Notes under the pieces: generated by a model | What the model saw: only the letters and a program-made list of their open reading frames with translations | Told to the model about the DNA's origin: nothing | Databases searched by the model: none | Part shown: piece by piece, positions 25,851 to 38,689 of the stretch | Layout: each line of letters starts with the position of its first letter | Numbering within the stretch: the first letter of the stretch is position 1 | NCBI GenBank assembly: GCA_921293015.1 | Contig: OV121086.1 | Coordinates: 34,409,194 to 34,473,193, forward strand | Direction of reading: 5' to 3' | Source: Phorcus lineatus | Lineage: Eukaryota; Mollusca; Gastropoda; Trochida; Trochidae | Length of the DNA stretch: 64,000 nt | Translations under genes and position numbers: made by a program

Positions 25851-28254
25851 AACAGCAACTGTGATATCTTCATAACGAAAATAAAGCCAGTCTATCAAAA
25901 TTCTCTAAAATAAATAAAACCTTATTTACGAATTCGTGACATTTCATTTGATGTTTCAACCTGGTGATTACTTAAAAAAAATAAAAATAAAACCCAAATA
26001 GGAAAGTGGTGGTTTACTTTCCATCAAGTCAATTTTAACAACAATAAACATGAACCACAGGAGCATGCATGCACTTGGCACTTCCGAGTCATCAGGTTCA
26101 AGGGAATCAAGCAATGTTATTTCCCTGGAAATTCTCTCACTGATCACTTAATCTGATAGCAGGATGCCCCAATAGTCAATTACTGGTACAGAGGAGGAGG
26201 AATCATCGAAGTCTAGCATGCAGTTCATTGAGGATGATGTCATGCACCTCCAGATTCCAGGCATTTCATAATCTCATTTATCTCTATGTGCTTATGCAAG
26301 GCAATAAAACCTGCCCAGCAAGATGATTATGCAATTCAGCTGAATGAGTTGCTGCCTGCTGGAGTGGTCTCAATTACCAAAATTAATCATGGAATTGTTC
26401 GTTAATTAGCTGTTTCATGCATTCAAGGAATTGGTCATCAAATGTAAATATTTACGTAACAAATTGGTCATATTTTTAAAATATGAAATATTTGTGTGAA
26501 ATGAAATGAACTATGAAAGAGAAAAAATTTGCAAGGAGCATACAGTTTGCTAATTCCTATTTGATCCAATGACAGGGGAAAAGCTGGAATTAATTTGTCC
26601 AGTGAAAATCTTTTCACAAGTTTTGTTCCTCTAGATCCAGAAATATCAAAAGCAAATAATTTTTGAAAGAAATTTAGACATTTCTGGAGGTATGGAGCTA
26701 GTATACCCTCCAGCTTTGTGGCCTAAAATTATTTTGATAGCATACTTTGTAAGTATCCAATCCCAGCTTAATTCCTGTAGTAGGTAGATGGGAATGGTTA
26801 GACACAAACTGAGCAGCCAAAGTGCTATTGTGCCAATACAGAATGATTGTACATCAGCGGTGATATGAAATAGTCAACAGAGTCAACTGGATTTTGCTTT
26901 AATGGTAGATTTTGAAACAAAACTCGGATATCCCCCCCAACCCCCAATTTCATAAACCCTCGTCAAACCCCATTCCTCATATAAAACTGAATTTTATTCC
27001 CCTGAAAAGTATGCATGGTTCAGAGTTGGTTAAACAATGGCAGGCACATTCCAGGTGTAAAATGATCTCTAAACAATCCTCTCTGATTCCTCAACTGACG
27101 TTACAACTGAACTTAACTACGATGATAAGTCGACCAATATTACAAAGTGTGGTCTTGGATGTTCCATCAATGGAATTGCCAGGTAGGATTCAAAACAAGA
27201 AGCTATTGGTTTGATCAATATGGACACATATTCCATTTGGCAAACAGGAATTACTGTGCAGTGTACCAGAAAACCTGAGTTTACTCTTCTGGAAGAAAAG
27301 TTTGAAGGAAATGTAATGAATTGCTTTTTAAAAGCCATCGGGTATGAAAAAGCAGATTTACCGACCATACGGGCATGAAATAAGGAAACTGAAATACAGA
27401 AGATGAAAAAAGTTAAATCGATACGGATGATGTTGTTTAATTATATGTTTTGAAGTAATGGCATTCATTTCTCGTTCTGACAAGATTGATTTCCTATAAC
27501 CCAACCCAGTGCCACTTACACAATCCATGTTAAAGTCCTTACTCATGAAATTGAACAATTTGTACATAGAGAAGTCTTGCATGATCGATAAAAACATGCA
27601 ACCATTCCCACTGCTCCTGTGTTGATTTTTAATCACCTCAGCACTTACGCTTCATCAAATTGATATCAAGTTAATGAATTCATCCTAAGCTGACTGAAAG
27701 ACGTTTAACAAGGAATGTAACAAAACTGCAATGCATTATAGTCCAGACCTCTTTGAAAAGGTTGTTTATTTTAAAATTCATTAACCCAATTTCTGCCACA
27801 AAATTACATCTACCATTACAATATTACAGAAAATCTAGACTCAACTCATATGACACTTTTTAGCAAAAAGGGACGATGGAACCATCCAAACACAGGAAGG
27901 TTTAGGTGTATGAATATACATGTATAATGAAGAATATAGAACAGCAAAGAGTAACTTCAAGACAAGAGCTTGTATCAAAATTAACACTGCCAGTATCCAA
28001 AAGGAGCCATATCAAGAACCTGTGTGTAACGGGTCAAGGATGGAAGTTATGTCCACCCTGGTATACCACACCACCTCCAAAGAATCAATTTCAATTGGCC
28101 AGTGTTCTCTGGGAGGCTGGTTATTTATAACTGGAATCCATCAAACTAAGCTGTTCACGCTCTGCCAGTTCCAACAAGAGTAAATGTCAGAGGTGGACAG
28201 GTTCCAGAAACCTGGTGGGATCAATCGATAGCCCCTCGAAACACTACACTGGCC

Positions 28255-28552
28255 ATACAGACATACAGCAGGTCTACAGACATACAGCAGGTCTACAGAC
28301 ATACAGCAGGTCTACATACATACAGCAGGTCTACAGACATACAGCAGGTCTACATACATACAGCAGGTCTACAGACATACAGCAGGTCTACATACATACA
28401 GCAGGTCTACAGACATACAGCAGGTCTACATACATACAGCAGGTCTACATACATACAGCAGGTCTACATACATACAGCAGGTCTACATACATACAGCAGG
28501 TCTACAGACATACAGCAGGTCTACAGACATACAGCAGGTCTACAGACATACA
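28255..28552. repeat. 19-bp minisatellite, about 15 copies
   Basis: The unit ACATACAGCAGGTCTACAG (last base G or T) repeats about 15 times almost perfectly. The only variation is that one base. In order it reads G G T G T G T G T T T T G G G, so the middle shows an alternating 38-bp dimer. The unit lacks stop codons in all three plus-strand frames, and 19 is not a multiple of three. Translation therefore cycles through the frames and gives an apparent 19-residue protein repeat (28215-28568, 117 codons). I consider that ORF a by-product of the repeat. Confidence 0.95.
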
Positions 28553-29330
28553 GGCTTTTAAATCCTAAAAGGACCGTTCTATTGGCACTTGAAGGATTCT
28601 GTCACATGAAACATTGCACTGGCCATACATACAGCAGGTCTACAGACATACAGGCTTTTAAATCCTAAAAGGACCGTTCTATTGGCACTTGAAGGATTCT
28701 GTCACATGAAACATTGCACTGGCCATATATACAGCAGGTTTACAGACATACAGTATTGTACATCCTAAAAGGACCGTTCTATTGGCATTTAAAGGATGCC
28801 ACATGAAACATTGCAATGGTCATACATACAGCAGGTCTACAGACATACAGCAGGTCTACAGACATACAGCAGGTCTACAGACATACAGGCTTTTAAATCC
28901 TAAAAGGACCGTTCTATTGGCACTTGAAGGATTCTGTCACATGAAACATTGCACTGGCCATATATACAGCAGGTTTACAGACATACAGTATTGTACATCC
29001 TAAAAGGACCGTTCTATTGGCATTTAAAGGATGCCACATGAAACATTGCAATGGTCATACATACAGCAGGTCTACAGACATACAGCAGGTCTACAGACAT
29101 ACAGCAGGTCTACAGACATACAGGCTTTTAAATCCTAAAAGGACCGTTCTATTGGCACTTGAAGGATTCTGTCACATGAAACATTGCACTGGCCATATAT
29201 ACAGCAGGTTTACAGACATACAGTATTGTACATCCTAAAAGGACCATTCTATTGGCATTTAAAGGATGCCACATGAAACATTGCATTGGTCATACATACA
29301 GATCTACAGACATACAGGCTTTTAAACTTG
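28552..29330. repeat. Higher-order repeat, A-A-B-A-B-A-B, 235-bp A+B unit
   Basis: Block A (100 bp, starts AGGCTTTTAAATCCTAAAAG) begins at 28552, 28652, 28887 and 29122. Block B (135 bp, starts AGTATTGTACATCCTAAAAG) begins at 28752, 28987 and 29222. A and B are diverged versions of one sequence sharing GGACCGTTCTATTGGCA and CACATGAAACATTGCA, and both end in one to three copies of the 19-bp unit. The A+B pair is 235 bp; two successive copies give identical 73-codon frames (28782-29003 and 29017-29238). No function is implied. Confidence 0.95.
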
Positions 29331-29500
29331 AAGGGACCAGTCTGTCAGCATTTGAATGATTTTGTCGCATAAAACATATATATATATTACACACACACAC
29401 AACAGTTCCTCAAACCTATACCCGGTTAAACTTAAGGGGACCATTCCATTGGCATTTGGGTTGTGTCATTTAATATAAAAAAACACCTGCATCGATATGT
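29300..29500. repeat. Decayed tail of the same array plus TA and CA microsatellites
   Basis: After 29308 come copies that are increasingly diverged: TTAAACTTGAAGGGACCAG near 29323 and TTAAACTTAAGGGGACCATT near 29427. Between them lie a short (TA)n tract and ACACACACACACA at about 29371-29402. Confidence 0.75.
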
Positions 29501-30849
29501 CTTTTTAAAGTATGAAACCTCATCACAAATTGGAACTCCAGGAGAGTCCTTGTTGTTCTACCAACAAACAATTAAAAACTTGTCAGGACTATCTTCAAGT
29601 GCTGATGTTACCGAAAAACATGATATATTCTATTGATTACTCTGCACACAGCAACCATTAAATTCAAAGAATCTTGTATAATTCAAACCTTGTAACTCAT
29701 ATCCCTCTAGTCAACTAATTAGGAAGAATGCTATTGAGAGATGATTTTTTCCCTTGTCAATGCCAGTTACAGCTGTCGGAATTACACCAATCTTGCTGAT
29801 GCGAACAGGATGATGGCAATGATTGAGATTCAAGATTTCCATTACAAACACAGAAATTAGTCTCGATGTTTGTCATCATCCGGTTACGGGCGGATTATAG
29901 GAGCCCTTGTCCATTGTGAAAATAACAGCTTCTCTAAATCTCTGCATGTCATTGTTATCACAGTCTGCCAATCCCACTAAACAGGATGCTTGACCCTCCT
30001 TTCACATTTTCCTGATCATCTTCGCAATTCTTTCATAAATGGAATAAATAATTCAGATGTACAGCCTGTGCAAAATCAATAGAGCTTAATTGGGCACCCG
30101 TCAATTCTTAGGTAACAAGATACTAAGTGTGGGGCCGCTCTCTTGAGAATTAATCTGTGACAAGTCGAGACAGATTTAGACTCGTGGGCGATCAAAGGTA
30201 TTGCAAATGGTGGTGTTTTGGGGAAGGTTGAAGACCCTTGGGTGATGGTCCTAGAGCAAGGTTAACAGCAAGAAAGTTTTACTATTAGTTTAAACCGGTA
30301 GCTCATGGGATAATTTCTTTGAACCAAATTCATCATGGCTAGGGTCTTGTCTTTAAGCAAAGTCTAGGGTATGAATAGACCAGAAATCCAGGGTCAAAAC
30401 ATGTTCCAATAATTAGTGATTACACTTTATCCCACTTGGGCAGTATTTCAACAAATCATCTGTCTATTTCGTCTTTTGTATAAAATTGACAAAAGCTGAA
30501 AGGACAAGAAAAGGTGTTTAAAGTAGCATGTTTGGAAAAGGCTGAAAATAAGAGGATAGTGTTCCATTTACATTTAACTCTTCAAAAGACCTGACCAAGC
30601 CAAACGATTGCTGACGCATCAACACATTGACAATTGCGCTGAAGAACCATGACATAACTGAACCTCAAAGGGGAACCACAATTTGTAATTGTGTAAAACA
30701 TTAAGGCAAGGTAAACATCACGATAATTGCAGGCCATCTTGAAGCCAGAACAAACAGGAAGAAATCAGAGATCCTGGTGCCCAAGCGCCGGCCATGTTTA
30801 TCAGGCTTACATCATCAAGCCTCGTCCAGATGGGTAACTCACAGGAATA

Positions 30850-31090
30850 ATAGTCTTACATGTGTGTGCACTTAGGGGTTGGTCAGAGGCCATTCCTACT
30901 GTCTGGCAGTGTAACTGTTGCTAGAATTATCTGCAGGGACTTTCCCTCCAAAAGATAACTAAAGAATATGAATAAAAGTCTTACACATGTCTGCACTCAA
31001 GGGTTTGGTCAGCGGCCATTCCTACTGTCTGGCAGAGTTAATGGTGCTAGAATAATCTACAGGGTCCTTTCCCTCCAAAAAATGACCAAT
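30850..31090. repeat. Tandem duplication of about 126 bp
   Basis: CCATTCCTACTGTCTGGCAG occurs at 30890 and 31016. Similar flanks follow and precede it (GGTCAGAGGC/GGTCAGCGGC; CTTTCCCTCCAAAA). The two copies are clearly related, with scattered substitutions. Confidence 0.85.
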
Positions 31091-33829
31091 GAATATGTAA
31101 CAATGTAAAATTGACACAACATATTTTGCTCATAATGCAGTTGAATCTTGTTTTGCAATATAACTTTAGCATAAAACCCCTACTGAATCTTATCTATAAA
31201 AAACATTATATCAAAAGTATATGATCGAATGTCTAACCGACTATTTGAGTACTTTTGACCTCTTGAGATTTAAATGAAGCATTGATATTCTGCTGAGTCA
31301 TCAACAATCAAAGTCTTTTTCCTTTAATAATCATATGTAGAGTGAAACTGAAAACTTGATGCTGGCTGAAGAAAGCATTGTCATTTTGTAAAAGATTTGT
31401 CTGCAAATTTCAATGGAATTAAAAAAATGTCTGTGTTTGTAAAATTCAAAGTCTTGGCTATTACATAAGAGAAATTTTAAGAACAATAAGGGAAATAAAA
31501 CAGGATTTTTCACTGGTAAAATGAAGTCTAGTCTGACAAATTCCGGCACCTGTAGATGAAGGGTTAAATCTAAAAGCATAGGCGACAGAGTCTGGGAGCT
31601 CCAATTTCTTGATACTAATCTATCACTGTATTCTACTAATGGCTTATATAATATGCTGAGTTTTGAAAACGTCTAAGGATTGATTTTGAAGATCGAGTGG
31701 AAATGAATATTTCATCAACCAGTATAATGAAGGCATTATCTTGTATCTGAAGACGGGATGTTCCACTGCATCAGTCAGACATTTATATCATTAAACGACA
31801 ATGAAATCCAAATTTACAAGACATATTCAGCAAAAATATCATAATGCATATTTGATTCTTAAGACAGAATTTTGACAAAATTAATCTTATACATAATTAT
31901 GATCATAGTAAACAATCTAAAGAGATATCAGCAATTCTTAACAAGTATGTTAAATATGAAACCGTTACCTTTCGGCCGTTTCTTCAATAATCCTCTAAAT
32001 TCAGTTTATGTAGATTTTAAGATTTCCACCGACAGAACCCGTTGGCATTTACTCACTAACTTGGAACAACACCATCGGTATTGTTGGTATTTACTTTGGC
32101 TTATTATCCGCTTGGCACCTCGTTGAAGTGGTAATGATAATTAGAAACTACTTACTTGAACACTGCCAAGCCCAGCGTGAATAATAAATCCTCAGATCAA
32201 CTACACTCAGCTCAGCCTACACATTCTACAAGCAATGACTTTTAACATTTACTTACAGGGACTATCATAGTTTATTCATCAATATGGCAAATGTCTTGTG
32301 CAATAAGACTCGGGCAATTTCAATAAGGAAGAAAGTTGGATGGATTTACGATTTGAGGAAAATGTCAGCAAAATTCTTGCGGAAGGATGACGCCAAAGTT
32401 TCTGGTCTTTTGAAATTTAACTCATCTTCCATAAATTATTGCACGTACAATGTCTGGTCCCGAGATGTATGGAGAATATGTAAGTGGAGATTATGACGTC
32501 AGAAGGGGATTAATCCACCTCAGTGAGGGAATGTCGCGTGATGTCCTCATAACAAGGTTTTTATGTCCCAATAAAATACAAAACAAGCAAATACAGAACA
32601 TTTTTGTTCAGGTCTCCAAGTCCAATGGACTTTAATGGTAATGATGCGTCTAAATGTAGATCATGGTCATACAAGCTTTTTTATCACAAATGGCGTTGCT
32701 GAGCTACTTGCAAGAGTTGAATCAAAGACCCCAAATCAGAAGACTAATGCCCTAACCACAGATATACTCCCTCAAATCCTTTAATATTGCAATGCTGGCT
32801 CTGTCATATAACACCGACACTTATTTTACGTTTAATGACACAGTCTATTCAAGACAATCATCAAGTATGTAACCCAATAGCAAGCATATTCAGACTGGCT
32901 GGGTCCCTGTACAAACTTGCAGAAAAACTGAAACAAAATCTACTATTGTAACATCTTTAATATATAAACTGTGAGTCATGAATAATCATAGAGGTTATCA
33001 TGTAATACTGTGATAAAGACTGTTGGAGGTCAGCTAGGATTAGGGGCACTGACATACTAATAATAAACACATTCTTCAAAATAAGTGATCGAAATAGTTA
33101 CATTAGTCATTCCTAATATCCAATGACTAGTAAAACCTACTGACAATCTGTCTCAGAAGCATTACTTCATAGAAAATATTATCAAATATTGAAGAGGAAT
33201 AGGAGCATAGATCTTGTTCATTCAAAATCGAGATTTGTTTTTCTAAGAGGTTACATTTCAAACTCTGAAACATCATGACTGTGGGTGCGACTAAGTTTAA
33301 AAGTAAAGCAAGAGAAATAAAACTGAGAAAAGTACATCCCCCTGTCTCACTCCATACACCACACTGAGTAAATTGTTTCCCTTGGTAAAGATTTGAGTGA
33401 CATGACAATGAAGGAAGGATAATGAGAGTCAGTTCAGTGTTTTATCTCACACACAACAGGTGCCCCTTGTCTACAGTCCTCAGGTGAGATAGTGCCAGCA
33501 AGCACCTGTTTTCACACTAATAATCACTGCCTACCTGTCCAATAACTCTCTATACAGTGGGTGTAGTCAGACTCTCTTTTCATATCAGAATTTCATCTGG
33601 GAATATGGCTTTACAAATGTTGAGGCTGGAGAACTACATTTATTTCAAGGAAGAAATTCACTTTCTTGTTTAACATACACCTAAAACTTATAGGATTAAA
33701 AAATCTTGAGTCATGATAGTTTGGTTAGAGTCTATGTCTTCTATTCTTGGTACATGCAGTTAATATGAACAGCTACACTAGATAAGGCAAACTTCTACAT
33801 CATACTTTTCACTTTTCCTGACTGTCTGA

Positions 33830-34180
33830 ATTTAAATTTTAGTAAGAAATTTGATTTTTTGAAATACATTTACAAACTTATTATATTCTTAACCCTTTCC
33901 CCCTCCAGAAAACAGATACAAATACATTTATGAGCCAGAATTCAGGCCTGTTCAGATGAAAGTGTTAACCTGTAATAAATTCCTGATTTTGAATAAACTT
34001 TTGTTTCTGACAGTTAAGCAGGGATGACTTGATAAATTCTGTAAGCTGCCATCAACTCTAACTTTAAGGTAGAAATTTGTCTTGAAATAAACATACAAAC
34101 TATAGTCTAAAACTGTAATAAATTCCAAATTTCAAATAATCTTTTTTCGTAAGTCAGCCAAGAAACACAACTTCAGATCT
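33830..34180. repeat. Old tandem duplication
   Basis: CTGTAATAAATTCCTGATTT at about 33969 is matched by CTGTAATAAATTCCAAATTT at about 34113. TAAGAAATTTG-like and ACATACAAACTATA-like blocks also recur. Also contains TTAACCCTTTCCCCCTCCAG (about 33890). Confidence 0.55.
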
Positions 34181-34477
34181 TCCACTCAGGTAAAATAACA
34201 AACACTGCACCATAAAGATTTATTTTTACATTACTTAACGTCTTGTCCTGCGGCACTCAAGGAGTATTTCAAGCCTTACCGTGTATTCTTTTTTACATAA
34301 ATATAGGACTCTGTTAAAGTAAGCTTGGTAACATCTGTCTAGCGGCGAGTCCACATCTCTTCCACCGCTGAAATATTAAAGACTCTCCTTTGACTTTTCT
34401 GGAATAAATTTGGGCAATAATCATGGTTGTTAATAGAGACAGACTTAAACCTTAAATCTTTATCAACTAATAAATCA

Positions 34478-34785
34478 ATATTCCACATGTGTGTATCATT
34501 AGCTACTCATTATTCCTGGATTATTCCATTTTTAATCATTTTTCCTCAAAGGAACAGTTTGTTGCTGATTTTTCAAGCAAGTTGAGGGTTAACTCTTTAA
34601 CACTAGCTGTTGAATCAACTAATGAATTAATATTCCACATGTCTGTATCATTAGCTACTCATTATTCCTGGATTATTCCATTTGTGAATCATTTTTCCTT
34701 AAGGCAACGGCTTGTTGCTGATTTTTCAAGCAAGTTGAGGGTTAACTCTTTAACACTAGCTGTCGAATCAACAGGTGTCATCCCT
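34478..34785. repeat. Tandem duplication of 152-153 bp, two copies
   Basis: TTCCACATGTGTGTATCATT begins at 34481 and its near copy at 34633. Identity is high up to GTTAACTCTTTAACACTAGC and TGTTGAATCAAC. One single-base length difference inside the unit makes the period 152 before it and 153 after it. A 118-codon frame (34489-34845) covers both copies and shows repeated peptides such as VADFSSKLRVNSLTLAVEST. With no other support I treat it as a consequence of the duplication. Confidence 0.9.
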
Positions 34786-37594
34786 TATGTGGCCACATTT
34801 CAGGTAAGAAATCTTGTCAAAGAAGGAAAAATAACTTTTGGGTGAGGTGTGGGAAAGGAAGGTTACAGACTACAAGTTGACAAGGTTCTGACATGCTTCT
34901 CTCGAGACTGCCATGTTGCCATCCAGGGTTAAGCAAAGGTGAAATAATGGTTTAGGGGACTGCAAGACAGGCTTAATTAAATTCAGTTGAAAGCGTTGAA
35001 GCATTATGCCTCAAGGAGGAATTTCTCATTCCTCATTTAATTTATTAAGCTGCTTAAAGAGGTAGAGAATACTGTGGTTTTAACGTTTGCGGGAGGTCCT
35101 ACAGAAATGGATTTTATCTCTGGCTTCGGTGACAGCACCCTGGGGGCACTGGCTACCTTTAAACATGCAAATCTATGAGAATGTAATTTACTAGTGTGAT
35201 ATTGATCTGATTGGGATTCAGCCTAGCTCCTCCAAATAACGATCATCACGGTACTTCTACCAGCAGCATGCAGCTGCTGTCGTGTCCAGTGTGATGAGGC
35301 TAGTTTACCTCGAAAGACGGTACATTAACCCCTCACCTGCAATGCTGTAGCAGTCTTTGGGCTGCTCTCATAAATGATCTTTTACTCGGGTTAACTCCCC
35401 TTCTTTAACATTACACAATGGTTACTTCAAGGACTTAGAATCACCTCAGTGTTTTGCAAGGGTTCAAGGGTTATACATACACTTGGCACAAGCACATTTG
35501 TACAAATGGGTCCCAGACCTAGTTTCAAAACTCCCTATTTGCTAATAGTTACAGAACATTATGATCATCTTGCTCTGTGCCGGAAAACCCTTGAGTGTCT
35601 ATCCAAAGTCTCAACCACTTTGTGAGTTCGAATTCAGAAATAGATTCACTCCTGATTAATTTACATAGGTATGATTTCAGTATAATGAACATTGATTCAC
35701 AATCCGAATTTTTGCATATATTTCTTTAACAACTGAAAGATTTATAACACAGGAAATGACATCATATTTTCTCACCTAAAAATTTCGGGGGCAGAATGTA
35801 AACTTATATAAGTCTCACTGAAATTTTTCTTTTCTTAATTCAACTTCTTAGAATAAACAACTTTTGAATAATGGTCTAAAAATATTATATTTTTTACCAA
35901 TGCAAAGTTGGGAAATGTGTTCAAAGTGAATAATCTTCATATTGATAAGTTCATCCAAGGATGTATAAACAGCCTTGGTTCATCCTTCTGAACAAACTGA
36001 TTTGAGACACCTAGTCATTTCATTAAGGGACTCCTTAACTTGTGTTTAAGTTGGTGTTCAGTAAGTAACATCAGAAAAGCCTTGCCTCTGACCTATGTAG
36101 GACCAATCTGGTGGGACCAGAAGCTCAATAGTTCTTCCCTACAGAGAATGCTGACTCCTGTGTGATATATGCAAACACACCGTCCACTAATTCCACCGGG
36201 GACCGTCATCTCAACTGTGTACTCATATGTCTGGCAGGAACGAGAACCCAATACCATCTCCTCTCCAGACCTTTGCGGATATGATTGAGGATGCTGCAGA
36301 TATTTCTGGTTGAAGAAAAGCGTACATCAACTGAAAACCACATTATATTTTGCTTCTCTGGATATTGGAAATCATCAAGAAATGAAGATTGCCTTTTTGG
36401 GTCTTGGAGAAATTTAGCTTATCTAGAATGAAACAGATGCTCGGAGAAGGAAATCATCAATCCATTGCTGAGTGTAACAGAAATTTTAGGCTCAACGGCA
36501 AAACAACTGAATACCCAAATAACTATTCCATCAGAATTCTTAAAAAACTGAACCCATCAAGAACCATATGGTGGATTTTTATTGAATCAAATTTAACAAG
36601 AACCAGGCATTCCGAGGTGAGACAAACCATGATTCCATTGCCCATCTGGACTCGCACTGAAATCACCAGAACCCATCAGACACATTCAGGCTGAAGCAAA
36701 TTGTGAAGCATCGGCTCCATCCATTGCCGAACGATTTGATTAGTTAAATATAAGTTTGTATCAGAAATGCAGACTGTCATCCTGTAATTCTAAGTGGAAC
36801 TAGCAATGGCTGATCCGAACGGGTATTGATTCTTCCACTTGGAAAATGCCAGGGTGCAATGCTGCACTGAAATTCTCCAGCATTCTGACCGAGAGATAAC
36901 CTGAGAACACACATCCTTCACCAAGGCAAAGGCTGGAATATCAGCTATTGTGCAAGACTCAAGCAAATATGTCACACAAAAATGGCCGACCCTCTGCTTA
37001 AATCAGTCTTTAATTTGCATGTTAACTCCTCTCTAAATATCAATTTCAAAACTGAGTTAAACGCTTCTCATTTGACGGTCTACATGGATTAAGCTGATGA
37101 TTTGATTTAAAGAAGCTGCAATATTAATGATTTTTATTCCTGCAATAATCGATACCTTATACATCATCAATAATTTGCTAAAGTGGATCTAAGAATTACC
37201 AAGAATATCTCCTTTATATTGAGTCCTATTGACACAACTGTCATTTTATAACATCAATGTATTTATTTTTGTCAAATGTAAATGTACCATCCAGAACCAT
37301 GTATTTCTTTTCCAAGACTGTGAAAATTGATGTTTGATTCCATGTACATGTACCACAAAAATAGCTAAGAAAAAAGAAAAAAAAAAGTAAAAAGAACTCT
37401 TCTTTTAAGTTAATCATCATAAGTTTTTGCTGATCTTAAATAGTTTAATAAAGATTGTTAAAAACTAAGATGTACTATTCATATTGCATATACTTTCATG
37501 TACGCATCAGCAAAATATTGTTTGTATCGCATCACAAGTAAAAACACTGTATTTAGCACGACGAACTATAATAATTTTCAACTTCAAAGTCTAG

Positions 37595-37682
37595 TGTATA
37601 CCTACACTGACAATAGCTTTCATATCTCACACATCTGGTAGTACTTTGAGGTGGAGAAAGCTAAGTGCTGGTGTAGGTATTC
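37595..37682. mobile_element. Small foldback sequence
   Basis: TATACCTACACTGACAATAG plus CTTT on the left pairs imperfectly with AAAGCTAAGTGCTGGTGTAG plus GTATT on the right, 24-base arms about 40 bases apart. It lies directly beside the tRNA-like SINE pieces at 37.72-37.97 kb and may be part of the same composite insertion. Confidence 0.45.
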
Positions 37683-37719
37683 ATTTAAGTAAATCCTTGG
37701 ATCAGTCTTGAATTGTGAA

Positions 37720-37815
37720 TATGATGTAGCTCAGCCGGTCATTGTAAACTAAAGCTTTTAAGCTGTACATGTAACAGCCTGTAAAGCATTTGACTACCAA
37801 CAGAGTTATAATTCA
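37720..37815 (+). mobile_element. tRNA-derived SINE head with perfect A box
   Basis: TAGCTCAGCCGG at 37727-37738 fits the RNA polymerase III A box (TRGCNNAGYNGG) at every position. About 30 bases appear to be inserted between two AGCCGGT/AGCCTGT words. AAAGCATTTGACTACC then follows, as in a tRNA anticodon arm. The B box (GAGTTATAATTCAG) is poor. It is too disrupted to be a functional tRNA gene. Confidence 0.5.
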
Positions 37816-37879
37816 GACAGTTGTGTTCATCGCATGACAATTAGTGCTAAACCTATAGTGCATGTGGTTCCACTGTCTA

Positions 37880-37970
37880 AGCACCAAGCCCCTGGCGGGA
37901 TTTGAACCCAGAACTTTAAGCTAGAAGACTAATCAGCTATTAACAGACACATGCTACTGTTTCTTGTTCA
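37880..37970 (-). mobile_element. tRNA-derived SINE head with perfect B box, opposite orientation
   Basis: On the minus strand GGTTCAAATCC (37908-37898) matches the polymerase III B box exactly. It is preceded by GTCTTCTAGCTTAAAGTTCT and an A-box-like TAGCATGTGTC further upstream, then followed by CGCCAGGGGCTTGG. This is the usual layout of a tRNA-related SINE head. It does not fold as a complete tRNA. Confidence 0.55.
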
Positions 37971-38689
37971 CTAATTATAATTCACAACCCATTTGAACAA
38001 AGTTCCCTTAGACTTAATGTACCCACTGCAAAAATCCTTACTTTTATATACAAAATTTTATTACGTTTCAAGAACAATGTGCAAAATCAGGTTCTTTTGA
38101 AGAAAACATTAAATTCATAACACAAATACTTAACAGCTTTGAACGTATTCGAAATCTTCCAAGGAAGAACCTTATCTAATTTGTCACAGACATTGCTTTT
38201 GACCATTCCATATGTTCAAACTCTTGTCAAAACCATTTTCATCAATAGAAGCGCCAGAGAACAAAATCTCAATGAGTGACAAGTTTCCATGTCAAATTCT
38301 TGTTACCAACCTTGCCAAACACTGATGAAATGGGGCACTGAGGGATGCTTCGTCTTGAAAATGATGAACTTAAGTTACCGTGAGAGTTGTGAATAGGGCA
38401 ATCAATAGGCACTGATCAAGTCTCCCAGAACATCAAGGCCCACTTGAATCCACAAAGCTAATTACTTGGGAAGGACGACTGACCTTTAGGAGCGTCGTCT
38501 TTCCTTGCTAGGACTCAACAGTGTGTTGACCAACAAGCAAATGTGACCAAATTCTTCGTCTTCTGGAGAAAGCTTAGGATTAAAAATACTTGATGTCCAA
38601 TGTGTTATAAACAAGCCATAAACTTTACAGAACTCTTCATTCAAATTGTAATTCCAAGGAGGAAGATTTAAGTGTTTTATCTAAGATCA

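Noticed and set aside
28215-28568. 117-codon ORF of repeated HTAGLQTYSRSTYIQQV-like peptide
   Set aside because: It is produced by a 19-bp unit with no stop in any frame. The apparent protein repeat follows from 3 x 19 bases, and there is no start context, splice site or conservation to support it.
28782-29238. Two identical 73-codon ORFs
   Set aside because: They are the same frame in two copies of the 235-bp higher-order unit and mean only that the copies are recent.
34489-34845. 118-codon ORF with internal peptide repeats
   Set aside because: It is explained by the 152/153-bp duplication; no upstream splice site or homolog is recognisable.
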